The notes beneath the pieces are model-generated. The model was not told where the DNA came from. It saw only the letters and a list, made by a program, of their open reading frames with translations, and ran no database searches. This document shows positions 8,352 to 17,291 of a stretch of 64,000 nt of DNA, piece after piece; position 1 is the stretch's first letter, and each line of letters opens with the position of its first letter. The stretch is from JBCDCY01 sp039180875. Lineage in GTDB: Bacteria; Pseudomonadota; Alphaproteobacteria; Rhodobacterales; Rhodobacteraceae. Position numbers and translations under genes: made by a program. The stretch spans positions 1 through 64,000 of the forward strand of contig JBCDCY010000012.1 of NCBI GenBank assembly GCA_039180875.1. The letters run 5' to 3'.

Positions 8352-9964
8352 ACGCGCCGCAGCCTGTCGTGAAGCTGCGCGCGGCGCTCTATCTGCGCGT
8401 CTCGACGGCACGGCAGGCGGAGCACGATGTCTCCATTCCTGATCAGAAGCGCCAGGGCGAGACCTACTGCGAAGCGCGCGGATACGACCTCGTCGAAACC
8501 TATGTCGAGCCAGGGGCGTCGGCGACGAACGACAAGCGGCCGGAGTTTCAGCGCCTGATTGAGGCCGGGACGGCCAAGCCGTCCGCCTTCGATATCGTGG
8601 TCGTTCATTCGTTCAGCCGTTTCTTCCGCGATCATTTTGAGCTCGAGTTCTATGTCCGCAAGCTCGCGAAGAACGGTGTGAAGCTCGTCTCGATGACCCA
8701 GGAACTCGGCGACGATCCGATGCACGTCATGATGCGCCAGATCATGGCGCTCTTCGACGAGTATCAGTCGAAGGAGAATGCCAAGCACACGCTCCGGGCA
8801 CTGAAGGAGAACGCTCGCCAGGGCTTCTGGAACGGGTCATTGCCGCCAGTCGGCTATCGCGTCGTCGATGCCGAGAAGCGCGGCGCGAAGGTCAAGAAGG
8901 TGCTTGAGATCGATCCGCTGCACGCGGACACGATCCGGTTGATGTTCCAACTGGCGCTTAACGGTAATGGCGAAAGCGGTCGGATGGGCGTCAAGGCGAT
9001 CGCCACCTATCTCAACGAGCGCAAGCTTTACACGCGGACTGGCGGACGCTGGGGGGTAGGCACGGTTCACCGTATCCTGACCCGCCGGACCTATATCGGC
9101 GAGCACGAATGGGGGAAGAGCTACAAGGACGGGACACCCAAGAAGCAGACCGAAATCATCACCGTAGCGGTGCCGCCCATCGTGGACCGTGAAACGTTCG
9201 ATGCGGTCCAAAAGTCACTGAAGAAACGTGCGCCGATGGTCACACCGGGCTGGACCGTCAGCGGACCGACCTTGCTGACCGGCATTGCGTTCTGTGCGGA
9301 GTGTGGTGGCGCGATGACGCTCCGCACATCGGGCAAGGCAAAGCACTATCGCTATTACACCTGCTCGACGGCTGCCCGGCAAGGGAAGTGCGGCTGTTCA
9401 GGCCGGACGATCAGAATGGACAAGCTCGATCATCTGGTTGCGGAGCACCTTGAACGCCGGTTGCTCAACCCGAAACGGCTGGAAGACTTGCTGTCGGCAC
9501 ATCTGGACCGCAGGGAAGAGCGAGACACCCGCCGCCGCGACACGGCCAATGAACTGACGAAACGGGCGGCGGAAGCTGAGCAGCGCTTGAAGCGCCTCTA
9601 TGACGCCATCGAAAGCGGGATTGCCGATCTCGACGATCCGTCCTTGAGAGAGCGAGTCGCCGAGCTGACTGCAACGCGGGACCAGGCGCGCGTTGATGCT
9701 GAGCGCGCGAAGAGCGCGATCCAGAACGCAGGCCAGCATCTATCGCCGGAGCATCTGCGCCGCATGGCGATGTCCGCCCGCCAGAAGATGCGTGGAAGGG
9801 ACGGCGGATTTCGGCGCGATCATCTGCGGGCTTTGGCGCAGCGCGTCGAGGTCGCAGATCGCGAAGTGCGCATCATAGGGTCGCATGACGAGCTGATCCG
9901 GGTGCTTGCCGCATCAGATGGCGTAGGAACGGCGGCGAATGGCGTTCGCACTTATGTTCCAGGG
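8348..9964 (+). CDS. Large serine recombinase (island integrase); frame open into tRNA-Ser
   Basis: The start is GTG at 8348, overlapping the antitoxin stop. The resolvase domain has the catalytic motif Y-L-R-V-S (Ser19), D-Q-K-R-Q and the H-S-F-S-R-F-F-R-D strand. The recombinase domain includes G-Y-R-V and R-R-T-Y-I-G. A zinc ribbon carries C-A-E-C-G-G and later C-G-C-S, followed by a coiled coil of roughly 80 residues typical of large serine recombinases. About 539 codons lie before the tRNA. The frame has no stop there: it reads antisense through tRNA-Ser (W-R-R-D-R-D-S-N-P-G) and on to 11056, across most of the GST gene. The end given is the island boundary, not a stop codon. Confidence 0.85.
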
Positions 9965-10054
9965 TGGCGGAGAGACAGGGATTCGAACCCTGGGTGGGGT
10001 TGCCCCCACAACGGTTTTCGAGACCGCCCCGTTCGACCACTCCGGCACCTCTCC
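9965..10054 (-). tRNA. tRNA-Ser (CGA)
   Basis: The minus strand folds as a class II tRNA with a 7-bp acceptor stem beginning GGAGAGG, anticodon loop TCTCGAAAA containing CGA, a long variable arm (TGTGGGGGCAACCCCA) and T-loop GGTTCGAATCC. CCA is encoded at 9967-9965. It resembles E. coli serU. The 3' end borders the recombinase gene, making this the likely integration site of the island. Confidence 0.95.
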
Positions 10055-10091
10055 GCAGGCTCGCGCGTCGGTCGAGACGGGGCGAACACTA

Positions 10092-10135
10092 GCGACGGGT
10101 GGGGGTGCTCGCAAGGGGTTGCGCCCACCCGTCGC
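10092..10135 (-). terminator. Strong stem-loop downstream of the GST gene
   Basis: A perfect 12-bp inverted repeat, gcgacgggtggg at 10092-10103 and cccacccgtcgc at 10124-10135, with a 20-nt loop. It lies 6 bp past the stop of the minus-strand GST gene and just before tRNA-Ser. No clear U-tract is seen, so factor-independent termination is probable but not certain. Confidence 0.6.
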
Positions 10136-10141
10136 CGCCTC

Positions 10142-10852
10142 CTAGCGGGCGGTCTGGCCGAACAGCACCTTCTGGGCCTCGCGGCTGTCCTGGATGTTGG
10201 CGCGCATCTCCGCCGCGACCTCGCGCCCCTTGGCGACGGCGGGGCGGGCGGCGCAGCGGTCGAGCCAGGCCTGCATGTGGGGCAGCCCCGCGATATCCTG
10301 CTGCTGACCCTCCCAAAGGCTCGCCCAGGGCCAGATCGCCATGTCAGCGATGGAGAAGAAGTCGCCTGCCACGAACGGCCGGTCGGCCAGGCGCTTGTTC
10401 AGTACCCCATAAAGCCGCCCGGTCTCGTTGCGGTAGCGGTCCTTGGCATAGGGAAGATCGTTCGGCGGGTCCATGGAGGGCGCGTACTTGAGGAAGTGAT
10501 GCGCCTGGCCGGCCATCGGGCCGAGGCCGCCCATCTGCCACATCAGCCATTGCTCGACCTCCACCTGCTCCCGCGGGGTGGAGCCGTAGAAGCTGCCGGT
10601 CTTACGGGCGAGGTACTGCAGGATGGCACCGGACTCGAAGATCGAGATCGGCTGGCCGTCGGGCCCGTCCGGATCGACGATGGCCGGCATCCGGTTGTTC
10701 GGGGCGATCTTCAGGAAGTCCGGCTGGAACTGCTCGCCCTTGCCGATGTCGACGAGGTGGAGGGTGTAGGGCAGGCCCATCTCCTCCAACGCAATGGTGA
10801 TCTTCCAGCCGTTGGGCGTCGGCCAGTAGTGAAGCGCGATCGGCTCAGGCAT
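10142..10852 (-). CDS. Glutathione S-transferase family, YfcG-like disulfide oxidoreductase
   Basis: A 236-residue protein with the start taken at the third of three close ATGs because GGGGAG lies 9 nt before it. The thioredoxin-fold N-domain has the P-T-P-N-G-W-K motif typical of the YfcG/YghU nu-class, and N-N-R-M-P-A-I-V-D plus F-E-S-G-A-I-L-Q-Y-L-A form the glutathione site (about residues 50-77). The helical C-domain contains F-S-I-A-D-M-A-I-W-P-W. The expected activity is glutathione-dependent disulfide or peroxide reduction in the cytosol. It lies alone, outside the island, behind a terminator. Confidence 0.85.
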   Translation of the reverse strand: MPEPIALHYWPTPNGWKITIALEEMGLPYTLHLVDIGKGEQFQPDFLKIAPNNRMPAIVDPDGPDGQPISIFESGAILQYLARKTGSFYGSTPREQVEVEQWLMWQMGGLGPMAGQAHHFLKYAPSMDPPNDLPYAKDRYRNETGRLYGVLNKRLADRPFVAGDFFSIADMAIWPWASLWEGQQQDIAGLPHMQAWLDRCAARPAVAKGREVAAEMRANIQDSREAQKVLFGQTAR

Positions 10853-10930
10853 TGCCATCATCTCCCCTGTCAGCACATGGCGAAGAGATGTGGCGCCCGG
10901 GCGCGCTTGCAAGTCAAGGGATCTGCGCCG

Positions 10931-11953
10931 TCAGGCGCGACGCAGACGTGGCGGGCGAAGCGCGGTGAGCGAGGGATGGAGGGCGTGGGGCAGGAGATGG
11001 GCCCAGCGCGGCTCCACCTCGACCTGGCCGAGAAGGGCGGAGAGGGCTTCGACTGACCAGACCGCCCGGTCGCGCAGGATGCGGGCATAGAGCTCCATGG
11101 CGCCTGGGGCAGCATAGAAGCTCCAATGGCAGATCCGGCGCCGGGGCGGTGCGATGTCGACGCCGCGCATGGCGAGCGATCGGCGCACGGTCGGATGGTC
11201 GAGCTGCAGGTCGATCCAGCCGCGGGGCGGGCAGACCAGGCCGTGGCCAAGCGCCCGGTCGCGGCGATCGCCCGGCGCGGCGCGCTCGAACAACCAGTCG
11301 TAAAGGTCGTTGGCCCGGGCCGTGACGTTGTAGATTTCCGGCGAAGCCCCCGACGGCAGTCTCGCCAGCCGCTCAGCCGCGACCCCGGCGAACTCCGCCG
11401 CGCCGAGCAGGATCATTCGGCCGAGAGCCCATGCCGCCGGCGCCTCCAGATACGGCAGTGCCGCCAGGGCGACGCGGGCGCCGAGGGAGTGGGCCAGCAT
11501 GTCGATCGGACGGCCCGGTCGGCAGGCGGCGACGGCGTTCAGCAGTTGGGCGAGGCAGGCACCCGCCGCCCCGGCCCGATCGTAGGCGACGGCAAGCCCG
11601 GTCCGGCGCTCCGCCAACAACGCCGCCGGATGGGGCGCATGCCCGGGCCAGGCGAAGCCGATGCAGAGGCCCGGTGCCTGGCCGGCGCCGAAGCCGAGCC
11701 CCCCGGGCCAGCTCGCCAGCTTCCAGCAGGTGCGATCCGGCGTGAGCGCATAGAGCAGCCGGTGGGGATCGCGCGCCGCCCCGATGCCACCGTCCGGCGC
11801 GGGTGCGAAGCGAAAGCCGTGCACCAGCACCACCACGGGATCGTCCGGCCCGACGGCCGCGAGCCTCCGTTCCAGCGCCGTCTGAAAGTCGCCGTGGCGA
11901 TCGTCGGCCAAGCAAAGCGCGCCGTCGATCGCCGAGACGCGAAAAATCGCCAT
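10931..11953 (-). CDS. Alpha/beta hydrolase of unknown substrate
   Basis: A 340-residue protein starting at M-A-I-F-R-V; a longer N-terminal extension is open but is low-complexity basic sequence. The fold is supported by V-V-V-L-V-H-G-F (oxyanion region, about residues 40-47) and the nucleophile elbow A-H-S-L-G-A-R with Ser156. A late Asp and His probably complete the triad but I cannot place them confidently. No signal peptide is seen. It may be an esterase or lipase-like enzyme of the DUF900 kind. It is divergent from metZ. Confidence 0.75.
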   Translation of the reverse strand: MAIFRVSAIDGALCLADDRHGDFQTALERRLAAVGPDDPVVVLVHGFRFAPAPDGGIGAARDPHRLLYALTPDRTCWKLASWPGGLGFGAGQAPGLCIGFAWPGHAPHPAALLAERRTGLAVAYDRAGAAGACLAQLLNAVAACRPGRPIDMLAHSLGARVALAALPYLEAPAAWALGRMILLGAAEFAGVAAERLARLPSGASPEIYNVTARANDLYDWLFERAAPGDRRDRALGHGLVCPPRGWIDLQLDHPTVRRSLAMRGVDIAPPRRRICHWSFYAAPGAMELYARILRDRAVWSVEALSALLGQVEVEPRWAHLLPHALHPSLTALRPPRLRRA

Positions 11954-12106
11954 CTGAGCCGCTCTCTGCCTCTGGTCATCGTTCTTGGTTTTCCGAACTT
12001 TCCGATGGATATGCGAAGACGCGGTTACCGCACGGTGACGGCTCTGTGACGGCAACGGCCTGCCGGCCCGGGCATTGACCGCCGGGCCGCGCTCTGCGAC
12101 ATCACC

Positions 12107-12166
12107 GGGGTGGTGATTTGTCGATCCGGATTGCGGGCCACGTGAAAGAAACCGCTAAAGAGGACT
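12107..12166 (+). ncRNA. SAM-II riboswitch upstream of metZ
   Basis: The segment ggggtggtgatttg (12107-12120), then tccggattgcgggccacg, then gtgaaagaaaccgctaaaga matches the SAM-II (metA motif) layout: a stem closing around GUGAUUU, a pseudoknot partner, and the invariant GCUAAA block at 12154-12159. SAM-II riboswitches control methionine synthesis genes in alphaproteobacteria. Binding of S-adenosylmethionine would sequester the ribosome binding site of metZ, about 65 nt downstream. Confidence 0.85.
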
Positions 12167-12231
12167 GAGGCCATGGTCACCGACCGGCCCCGCCCTTGCC
12201 GGGAACCGGACACGAGGTCAGGGCCAAGCGC

Positions 12232-13431
12232 ATGAGCAGGGACAGCAGCAAAGACGGATGGGGCCCCCGCACCCGCCTGGTCCATGGCGGCGTGCGGCGC
12301 AGCCAATACGGCGAGACGGCCGAGGCGATCTTTCTCACCCAGGGCTTCGTCTACGATAGCGCCGAGGCGGCGGAGCGGCGTTTCCTTGGCGAAGAGACGG
12401 ACGAGAGCTTCATCTACGCCCGCTACGGCAACCCCACCGTGCGGATGTTCGAGGATCGGATCGCCGCGCTTGAGGGGGCGGAGGACGCCTTCGCCACCGC
12501 CTCCGGCATGGCGGCCGTGAACGGCGCGCTGATGTGCCAGCTTCAGGCGGGAGACCACGTGGTCTCGGCCCGGGCGCTTTTCGGCTCCTGCAACTACATC
12601 GTCGAGAAGCTGCTGCCGCGCTACGGCATCGAGGTGACGTTCGTCGACGGCACGTCCCTTACGGAGTGGGAGGGGGCGGTACGGCCGAACACCAAGCTCC
12701 TGTTCTTCGAGACGATCTCGAACCCGACGCTCGAGGTGATCGACATCGCCGCAGTGGCCGCCATCGGGCATCGCGCCGGCGCCCGGGTGGTGGCCGACAA
12801 TGTCTTCGCCACCCCGGCGCTGATCCGGGCCTTCGAGCTTGGGGCCGACGTGGTGATCTACTCCGCCACCAAGCACATCGACGGCCAGGGCCGCTGCCTC
12901 GGCGGCGTGGTGCTGGGTGCGCAGGACTTCGTGCGGGGCGAGCTTGAGCCCTACCTCAAGCACACCGGCGGCGCCCTCAGCCCGTTCAACGCCTGGGTCA
13001 TGCTGAAGGGGCTCGAGACCCTGGATCTCCGCGTCCGGGCCCAGGCGGAAAACGCCGGTCGCCTGGCCGCGGCGCTGGAGGATCATCCGAAGATCGCCCG
13101 GGTGCTTTACCCGGGGCTCGCCAGCCATCCCCAGTTCGAGCTCAACCGCCGGCAGATGGAGACCGGGGGCACCGTCTTCGCCCTCGACCTCAAGGGCGAT
13201 CAGGCGGCTGCCTTCCGCTTGCTGAACGCGCTCGAGATTTTCCTGATCTCGAACAATCTGGGCGATGCCAAAAGTATCGTCACCCATCCCGCGACAACTA
13301 CCCACCAGAGGCTGACGGAAGAGGCCCGCGCCACCCTCGGCATCGGTCCGGGCCTGGTGCGCGTCTCCGTCGGGTTGGAGGATGAGGGCGACCTGCTGAC
13401 CGACCTCCTGCAGGCGCTCGACGCGACATAG
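12232..13431 (+). CDS. metZ: O-succinylhomoserine sulfhydrylase
   Basis: A 399-residue PLP enzyme of the Cys/Met metabolism (cystathionine gamma-synthase) family that makes homocysteine from O-succinylhomoserine and sulfide. Visible signatures are Y-A-R-Y-G-N-P-T at about residues 62-69, F-A-T-A-S-G-M-A at 87-94, V-A-D-N-V-F-A-T-P at 187-195, and S-A-T-K-H-I-D-G-Q-G-R with the PLP lysine at 214. I chose the ATG at 12232 because the protein then begins in the conserved part; an in-frame ATG at 12196 would add 12 residues. The SAM-II riboswitch upstream fits feedback control by methionine status. Confidence 0.93.
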   Translation: MSRDSSKDGWGPRTRLVHGGVRRSQYGETAEAIFLTQGFVYDSAEAAERRFLGEETDESFIYARYGNPTVRMFEDRIAALEGAEDAFATASGMAAVNGALMCQLQAGDHVVSARALFGSCNYIVEKLLPRYGIEVTFVDGTSLTEWEGAVRPNTKLLFFETISNPTLEVIDIAAVAAIGHRAGARVVADNVFATPALIRAFELGADVVIYSATKHIDGQGRCLGGVVLGAQDFVRGELEPYLKHTGGALSPFNAWVMLKGLETLDLRVRAQAENAGRLAAALEDHPKIARVLYPGLASHPQFELNRRQMETGGTVFALDLKGDQAAAFRLLNALEIFLISNNLGDAKSIVTHPATTTHQRLTEEARATLGIGPGLVRVSVGLEDEGDLLTDLLQALDAT

Positions 13432-13504
13432 CGCCCTGCCGATCTGTGCCGGGGCGCCGGTCGCCCTATCTACTCAGGTGATCCAGCCTTGCAGGAGCCG
13501 CCCC

Positions 13505-14122
13505 ATGAACAAGCATGTCCGGATCGCGCCAAAATCGGCGCGGCCCAGCCGGGCCGAGGCCGAGGAGGCGGTGCGCACCCTGCTGCGTTGGGCCGGCGAC
13601 GATCCGGAGCGGGAGGGCCTGCTCGACACCCCCGCCCGCGTCGCCAAGGCCTACGAGGACTGGTTCCGCGGCTACAGCGAAGATCCCGCGGCACTGCTTG
13701 AACGCACCTTCGAGGAGGTCGAGGGCTACGACGAGATGGTCGTGCTCCGCGACATCCGCTACGAGAGCTATTGCGAGCACCACATGGCCCCGATCATCGG
13801 CAAGGCCCATGTGGGCTACCTGCCGACCGACCGGGTCGTCGGCATCTCAAAGCTCGCCCGAGTGGTCGACGCCTACGCCAAGCGCTTGCAGGTGCAGGAA
13901 AAACTGACGGCTCAGATCGCCAACACCCTGCAAGAGGTTCTGCAGCCCGCCGGCGTCGCCGTGGTGCTGGAGGGCGAGCATCACTGCATGTCGACCCGCG
14001 GCGTGCACAAGCCCGGCGTCAGCATGGTGACCTCCACCATGCTCGGGACCTTCCGCCAGGACCCAACCACGCGGAAGGAATTCCTCGACATCATCGGCAA
14101 CCCGACGAACCGGCTCTCCTAA
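13505..14122 (+). CDS. folE: GTP cyclohydrolase I
   Basis: A 205-residue type I enzyme catalysing the first step of tetrahydrofolate synthesis, GTP to dihydroneopterin triphosphate. Zinc ligands are visible in Y-C-E-H-H-M (Cys90, His93) and H-H-C-M-S-T-R-G (Cys161). The central K-A-H-V-G-Y-L-P and V-V-G-I-S-K-L-A-R strings are typical, as is the R-x-E-F-L end. The start chosen leaves a normal-length N-terminus. It lies 73 bp after metZ on the same strand and is convergent with the P450 gene. Confidence 0.95.
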   Translation: MNKHVRIAPKSARPSRAEAEEAVRTLLRWAGDDPEREGLLDTPARVAKAYEDWFRGYSEDPAALLERTFEEVEGYDEMVVLRDIRYESYCEHHMAPIIGKAHVGYLPTDRVVGISKLARVVDAYAKRLQVQEKLTAQIANTLQEVLQPAGVAVVLEGEHHCMSTRGVHKPGVSMVTSTMLGTFRQDPTTRKEFLDIIGNPTNRLS

Positions 14123-14150
14123 GGCGCCGTCCAAAACGACGTATCTCGCA

Positions 14151-14176
14151 TCGGACATCGCGATCGCGATGTCCGA
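14151..14176. terminator. Perfect 26-bp palindrome between convergent genes
   Basis: tcggacatcgcga at 14151-14163 is followed directly by its reverse complement at 14164-14176. It sits between the folE stop (14122) and the P450 stop (14199), where a bidirectional terminator is expected. There is no U-tract on either side and no loop, so an intergenic palindromic repeat or protein-binding site is also possible. Confidence 0.5.
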
Positions 14177-14198
14177 TACCGTTTGATCCGTCGCGGCG

Positions 14199-15527
14199 TC
14201 AGGTGAGGCGGGTGAGGCGTACGGGCAGGCCGTCCTTCGGCTTCGGGATCGGGATGCGCTGCCAGCGGGTCGGTTCGTCCGACCCGGGCTCGATCCGGAA
14301 GTCGCGGAGGAATTGGGCGACGAAGGCCTTCACCTGCATGTAGGCGAAATGCAGGCCGATGCACTTGTGCGCACCGCCGCCGAATGGGGCCCAGGCAAAC
14401 CGGTGGCGCGCATCCTCGGCCCGGTTCGAGCTGAAGCGGTCGGGATCATAGCTTTCAGGATCGCTCCACAGCTCCGGCGATCGCATGACGAGCCCCGGAT
14501 TGACGACCACCGGACTGCCCGCCGGGATCTCCAATCCCTGCCACGTGAAGGCCTTCACCGCGACCCGCGGGATGAACGGCACCGGCGGCATGAAGCGGAG
14601 CGCCTCCTTGAAGACCCGCTCGGTCACGCTCATCTCGCCGAGGGCCTCATAGGCCAGCGGGCCGTCGCCGAGCGCCAGCACCTCGGCCCGCACCGCCTCC
14701 TGCCACTCGGGGTAGGTGGCGAGCGCCCAGGTCATGGTGGTGAGCGCCGAGGTGGTGGTGTCGTGCGCCGCCATCATCAGGAAGTTGAAATGATCGACGA
14801 TCTCCTCGTCGCTCCAGCCTTTGCCGTCCTCCTCCGCCCGGCAGAGGTGGGAGAAGAGATCATCGGCGGAGGAGGTGCGCCGCTCCGCGATCAGTCCGCG
14901 GAAGGTCTCGCTCAGATGCGCCCGCCCCTCGACGCCGCGCTGCATCGCGGTGAAAGGCAACGGCCGGCGGATAACGGCGGTGGAGGCCGCGACCTCGTCG
15001 ACGAAGGATTGGTTGAGCCGCTCCGCCTCGGATCCCAGCGCCAGCCCCATGAAGACGTTGGCGCCCACCTGCAGCGTCAATTCCTTAATGGCCGCGTAGA
15101 AGGCCAGCACCTCACCCGCCGGCCAGGCCGAGAGGGCGACCCCAATCTCGGCATTCATCCGCGCCAGATAGTCCCGCATCGCCGGGGCGCGAAAGGCCAC
15201 CTGCATCACCCGTCGATGGGCCCGATGGTCGTCGAAATCGCGCAACATCAAACCGCCGGAGAACAGGCGCTCGATCGCGTACCAGCCGAGCTTGGACGAG
15301 AAGTTCGCCTCCCGATCCGTGAGGATCATCTCGACCGCCTCGACCCCCGCCAGCGTGACGTTCCAGCGCCCCAGCGTCTTCAGCCGATAGACCGGCCCGT
15401 AGCGCGCCGTCATCCGCTCATGCAGACCAAAGGGATCGCGGACGAGCGCCAGCGTATGGCCGACCAGGAGCGGTGCCGAGGGTCCCGGAATATGCGAGAG
15501 ATCGGGTTCGATAACTTGCTGCAGCAT
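14199..15527 (-). CDS. Cytochrome P450
   Basis: A 442-residue soluble bacterial P450 monooxygenase. The I-helix oxygen-binding motif is A-A-H-D-T-T-T, the K-helix has E-A-L-R (ExxR), and the haem loop F-G-G-G-A-H-K-C-I-G places the axial Cys at residue 389. No N-terminal membrane anchor is seen. No ferredoxin or ferredoxin reductase gene lies nearby, so electrons must come from elsewhere. The sequence resembles the CYP120/CYP51-like group more than camphor-type enzymes, but the substrate is unknown. Confidence 0.9.
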   Translation of the reverse strand: MLQQVIEPDLSHIPGPSAPLLVGHTLALVRDPFGLHERMTARYGPVYRLKTLGRWNVTLAGVEAVEMILTDREANFSSKLGWYAIERLFSGGLMLRDFDDHRAHRRVMQVAFRAPAMRDYLARMNAEIGVALSAWPAGEVLAFYAAIKELTLQVGANVFMGLALGSEAERLNQSFVDEVAASTAVIRRPLPFTAMQRGVEGRAHLSETFRGLIAERRTSSADDLFSHLCRAEEDGKGWSDEEIVDHFNFLMMAAHDTTTSALTTMTWALATYPEWQEAVRAEVLALGDGPLAYEALGEMSVTERVFKEALRFMPPVPFIPRVAVKAFTWQGLEIPAGSPVVVNPGLVMRSPELWSDPESYDPDRFSSNRAEDARHRFAWAPFGGGAHKCIGLHFAYMQVKAFVAQFLRDFRIEPGSDEPTRWQRIPIPKPKDGLPVRLTRLT

Positions 15528-15827
15528 CGGGACGTCCTTTCGGGTCGGCCGAGGCGAGGTAGCGGGCGATGCACGTCAAGGTAGCAGGCGCTGAGGCAAA
15601 GGGAACCGCCAGCGCGCTGGGCCCCGTCGATAGCGCCTCAGAAGCTGAAGATGCTGCCGAGGTTCTCGAGGATGGCCACTAGGATCAGTACGCCGACCAC
15701 CCACAGAGCGACCTACCAGAAGAACTGGAAGACAATCGCTGCACTGCTGAGGTCGCAGCCGGCAAACGTCACGCCAAGGCCCCTGCCCGCTTGACAGCTC
15801 AGAGGTGCCCGGCCAACGCTCCGCCCA

Positions 15828-17276
15828 ATGATCGATCTGCGACCCGTTCTCTATGTGATCGGTCTTTTGGTCACCATCCTCGGCGCTGCGATGACGATCC
15901 CGCTGGCCGTCGATATCGCCGTCGGCAACGGCGCCTGGCAGACCTTTGCCACTGCCAGCATCGTGACCACGCTGATCGGCGGGCTCTGCGCGCTGGGCTG
16001 CGCCAATGCCCGCAAGTCGGGCCTGACGCTGCAGCAGACCTTTCTGCTCACCACCGGGGTCTGGGTGGCGTTGCCGATCTTCGGCGCCATACCCTTCTGC
16101 CTCGGCGAACGCCCGCTGCCCTATGGCGATGCGTTTTTCGAGGCGATGTCGGGCCTCACCACCACCGGCTCCACCGTCTACTCGGGCCTCGGCGAGTTGA
16201 CTGAGGGCAAGCTGCTTTGGCGTGGCCTGATGCAGTGGTTCGGCGGCATCGGCATCATCGTCGTCGCCATGGTGTTCCTGCCGACGCTCCGGGTGGGCGG
16301 CATGCAGATCTTCCGCTCCGAAGGCTTCGACACGTTCGGAAAGATCTTGCCCCGGGCGGCGGAGATCGCAGGCTCCATCGCCTACATCTACGTGGGACTT
16401 ACGCTCATTTGCATGTTCGCCTACAGCTTTGCCGGCCTCGCGCCCTTCGATGCCGTGGTCCACGCGATGACCACCATCGCCACCGGGGGCTTCAGCAACC
16501 ACGACGCCTCCTTCGCGGCGCTGCCGGCGGCCTCGGAATACGTGGGCGCTGTCTTCATGATGCTCGCGAGCCTGCCCTTCGTGCGCTACGTCCAACTCAC
16601 CGCCGGCACGGCGCGGCCGCTGTTCGAGGACAGCCAGATCCGGCTGTTCTTGGTGGTTGCGCTGACCGTCGTGGCCGCGCTGGCAGCCTGGCAGGCCCTG
16701 GTCTCGGGCGCGGCTTTCGAGCCGGCCTTTCGGAAGGCGCTCTTCAACGGCGTCTCGATCCTCACCGGCACCGGCTATGCCAGCGCCAACTACGGCGGTT
16801 GGGGCGCGCTGCCGGTGGTGCTGTTCTTTCTGATCGGCCTGGTGGGCGGCTGCGCCGGCTCCACCACCTGCTCGATCAAGATCTTCCGTTTCCAGATCCT
16901 CGCCGCCGCCATCGCCACCCAGGTGCGGCGGATCCACGTGCCCTCCGGCGTCTTCACCCCGCGCTATGAGGGGCGCCCGGTGTCGGAGGATGTGATGAGC
17001 TCCGTCATGGCGTTCTTCGTGCTCTTCGCCCTGTCGCTCGCGGTGCTGTCGATCGCGCTCGGCATGATGGGCCTCTCGACCATCACGGCGCTTTCCGGCG
17101 CGGCGACCGCGCTCGCCAATGTGGGCCCGGGCCTCGGGCCGGAGATCGGGCCGACCGGCAACTTCTCCAGCCTGCCGGACAGCGCCAAATGGCTGCTCGC
17201 CGCGGCGATGCTGATCGGGCGGCTGGAGTTGATGTCGGTCTACGTTCTCTTCACGGTGGCCTTCTGGAGACGCTGA
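15828..17276 (+). CDS. trkH: TrkH-family potassium uptake channel subunit
   Basis: A 482-residue polytopic inner-membrane protein with about ten to twelve hydrophobic segments. Repeated selectivity-filter-like strings are visible: G-L-T-T-T-G-S-T, T-I-A-T-G-G-F-S-N, L-T-G-T-G-Y-A-S and A-N-V-G-P-G-L-G, as expected for the four pore loops of TrkH/KtrB. It normally works with the cytosolic regulator TrkA, which is not in this window. It is followed 15 bp later by a ThDP enzyme gene, which may share its transcript without a functional link. Confidence 0.92.
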   Translation: MIDLRPVLYVIGLLVTILGAAMTIPLAVDIAVGNGAWQTFATASIVTTLIGGLCALGCANARKSGLTLQQTFLLTTGVWVALPIFGAIPFCLGERPLPYGDAFFEAMSGLTTTGSTVYSGLGELTEGKLLWRGLMQWFGGIGIIVVAMVFLPTLRVGGMQIFRSEGFDTFGKILPRAAEIAGSIAYIYVGLTLICMFAYSFAGLAPFDAVVHAMTTIATGGFSNHDASFAALPAASEYVGAVFMMLASLPFVRYVQLTAGTARPLFEDSQIRLFLVVALTVVAALAAWQALVSGAAFEPAFRKALFNGVSILTGTGYASANYGGWGALPVVLFFLIGLVGGCAGSTTCSIKIFRFQILAAAIATQVRRIHVPSGVFTPRYEGRPVSEDVMSSVMAFFVLFALSLAVLSIALGMMGLSTITALSGAATALANVGPGLGPEIGPTGNFSSLPDSAKWLLAAAMLIGRLELMSVYVLFTVAFWRR

Positions 17277-17291
17277 GGGTGGGGGTCTGAG

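Noticed and set aside
8246..11056. A single 936-residue recombinase-like protein
   Set aside because: The part after 9964 is antisense to tRNA-Ser and to the GST gene and has no family resemblance; it is open only because GC-rich DNA has few stops.
13431..13457. Possible terminator between metZ and folE
   Set aside because: Only a 6-bp stem (gcgccc with gggcgc) around a 15-nt loop and no U-tract; too weak to call.
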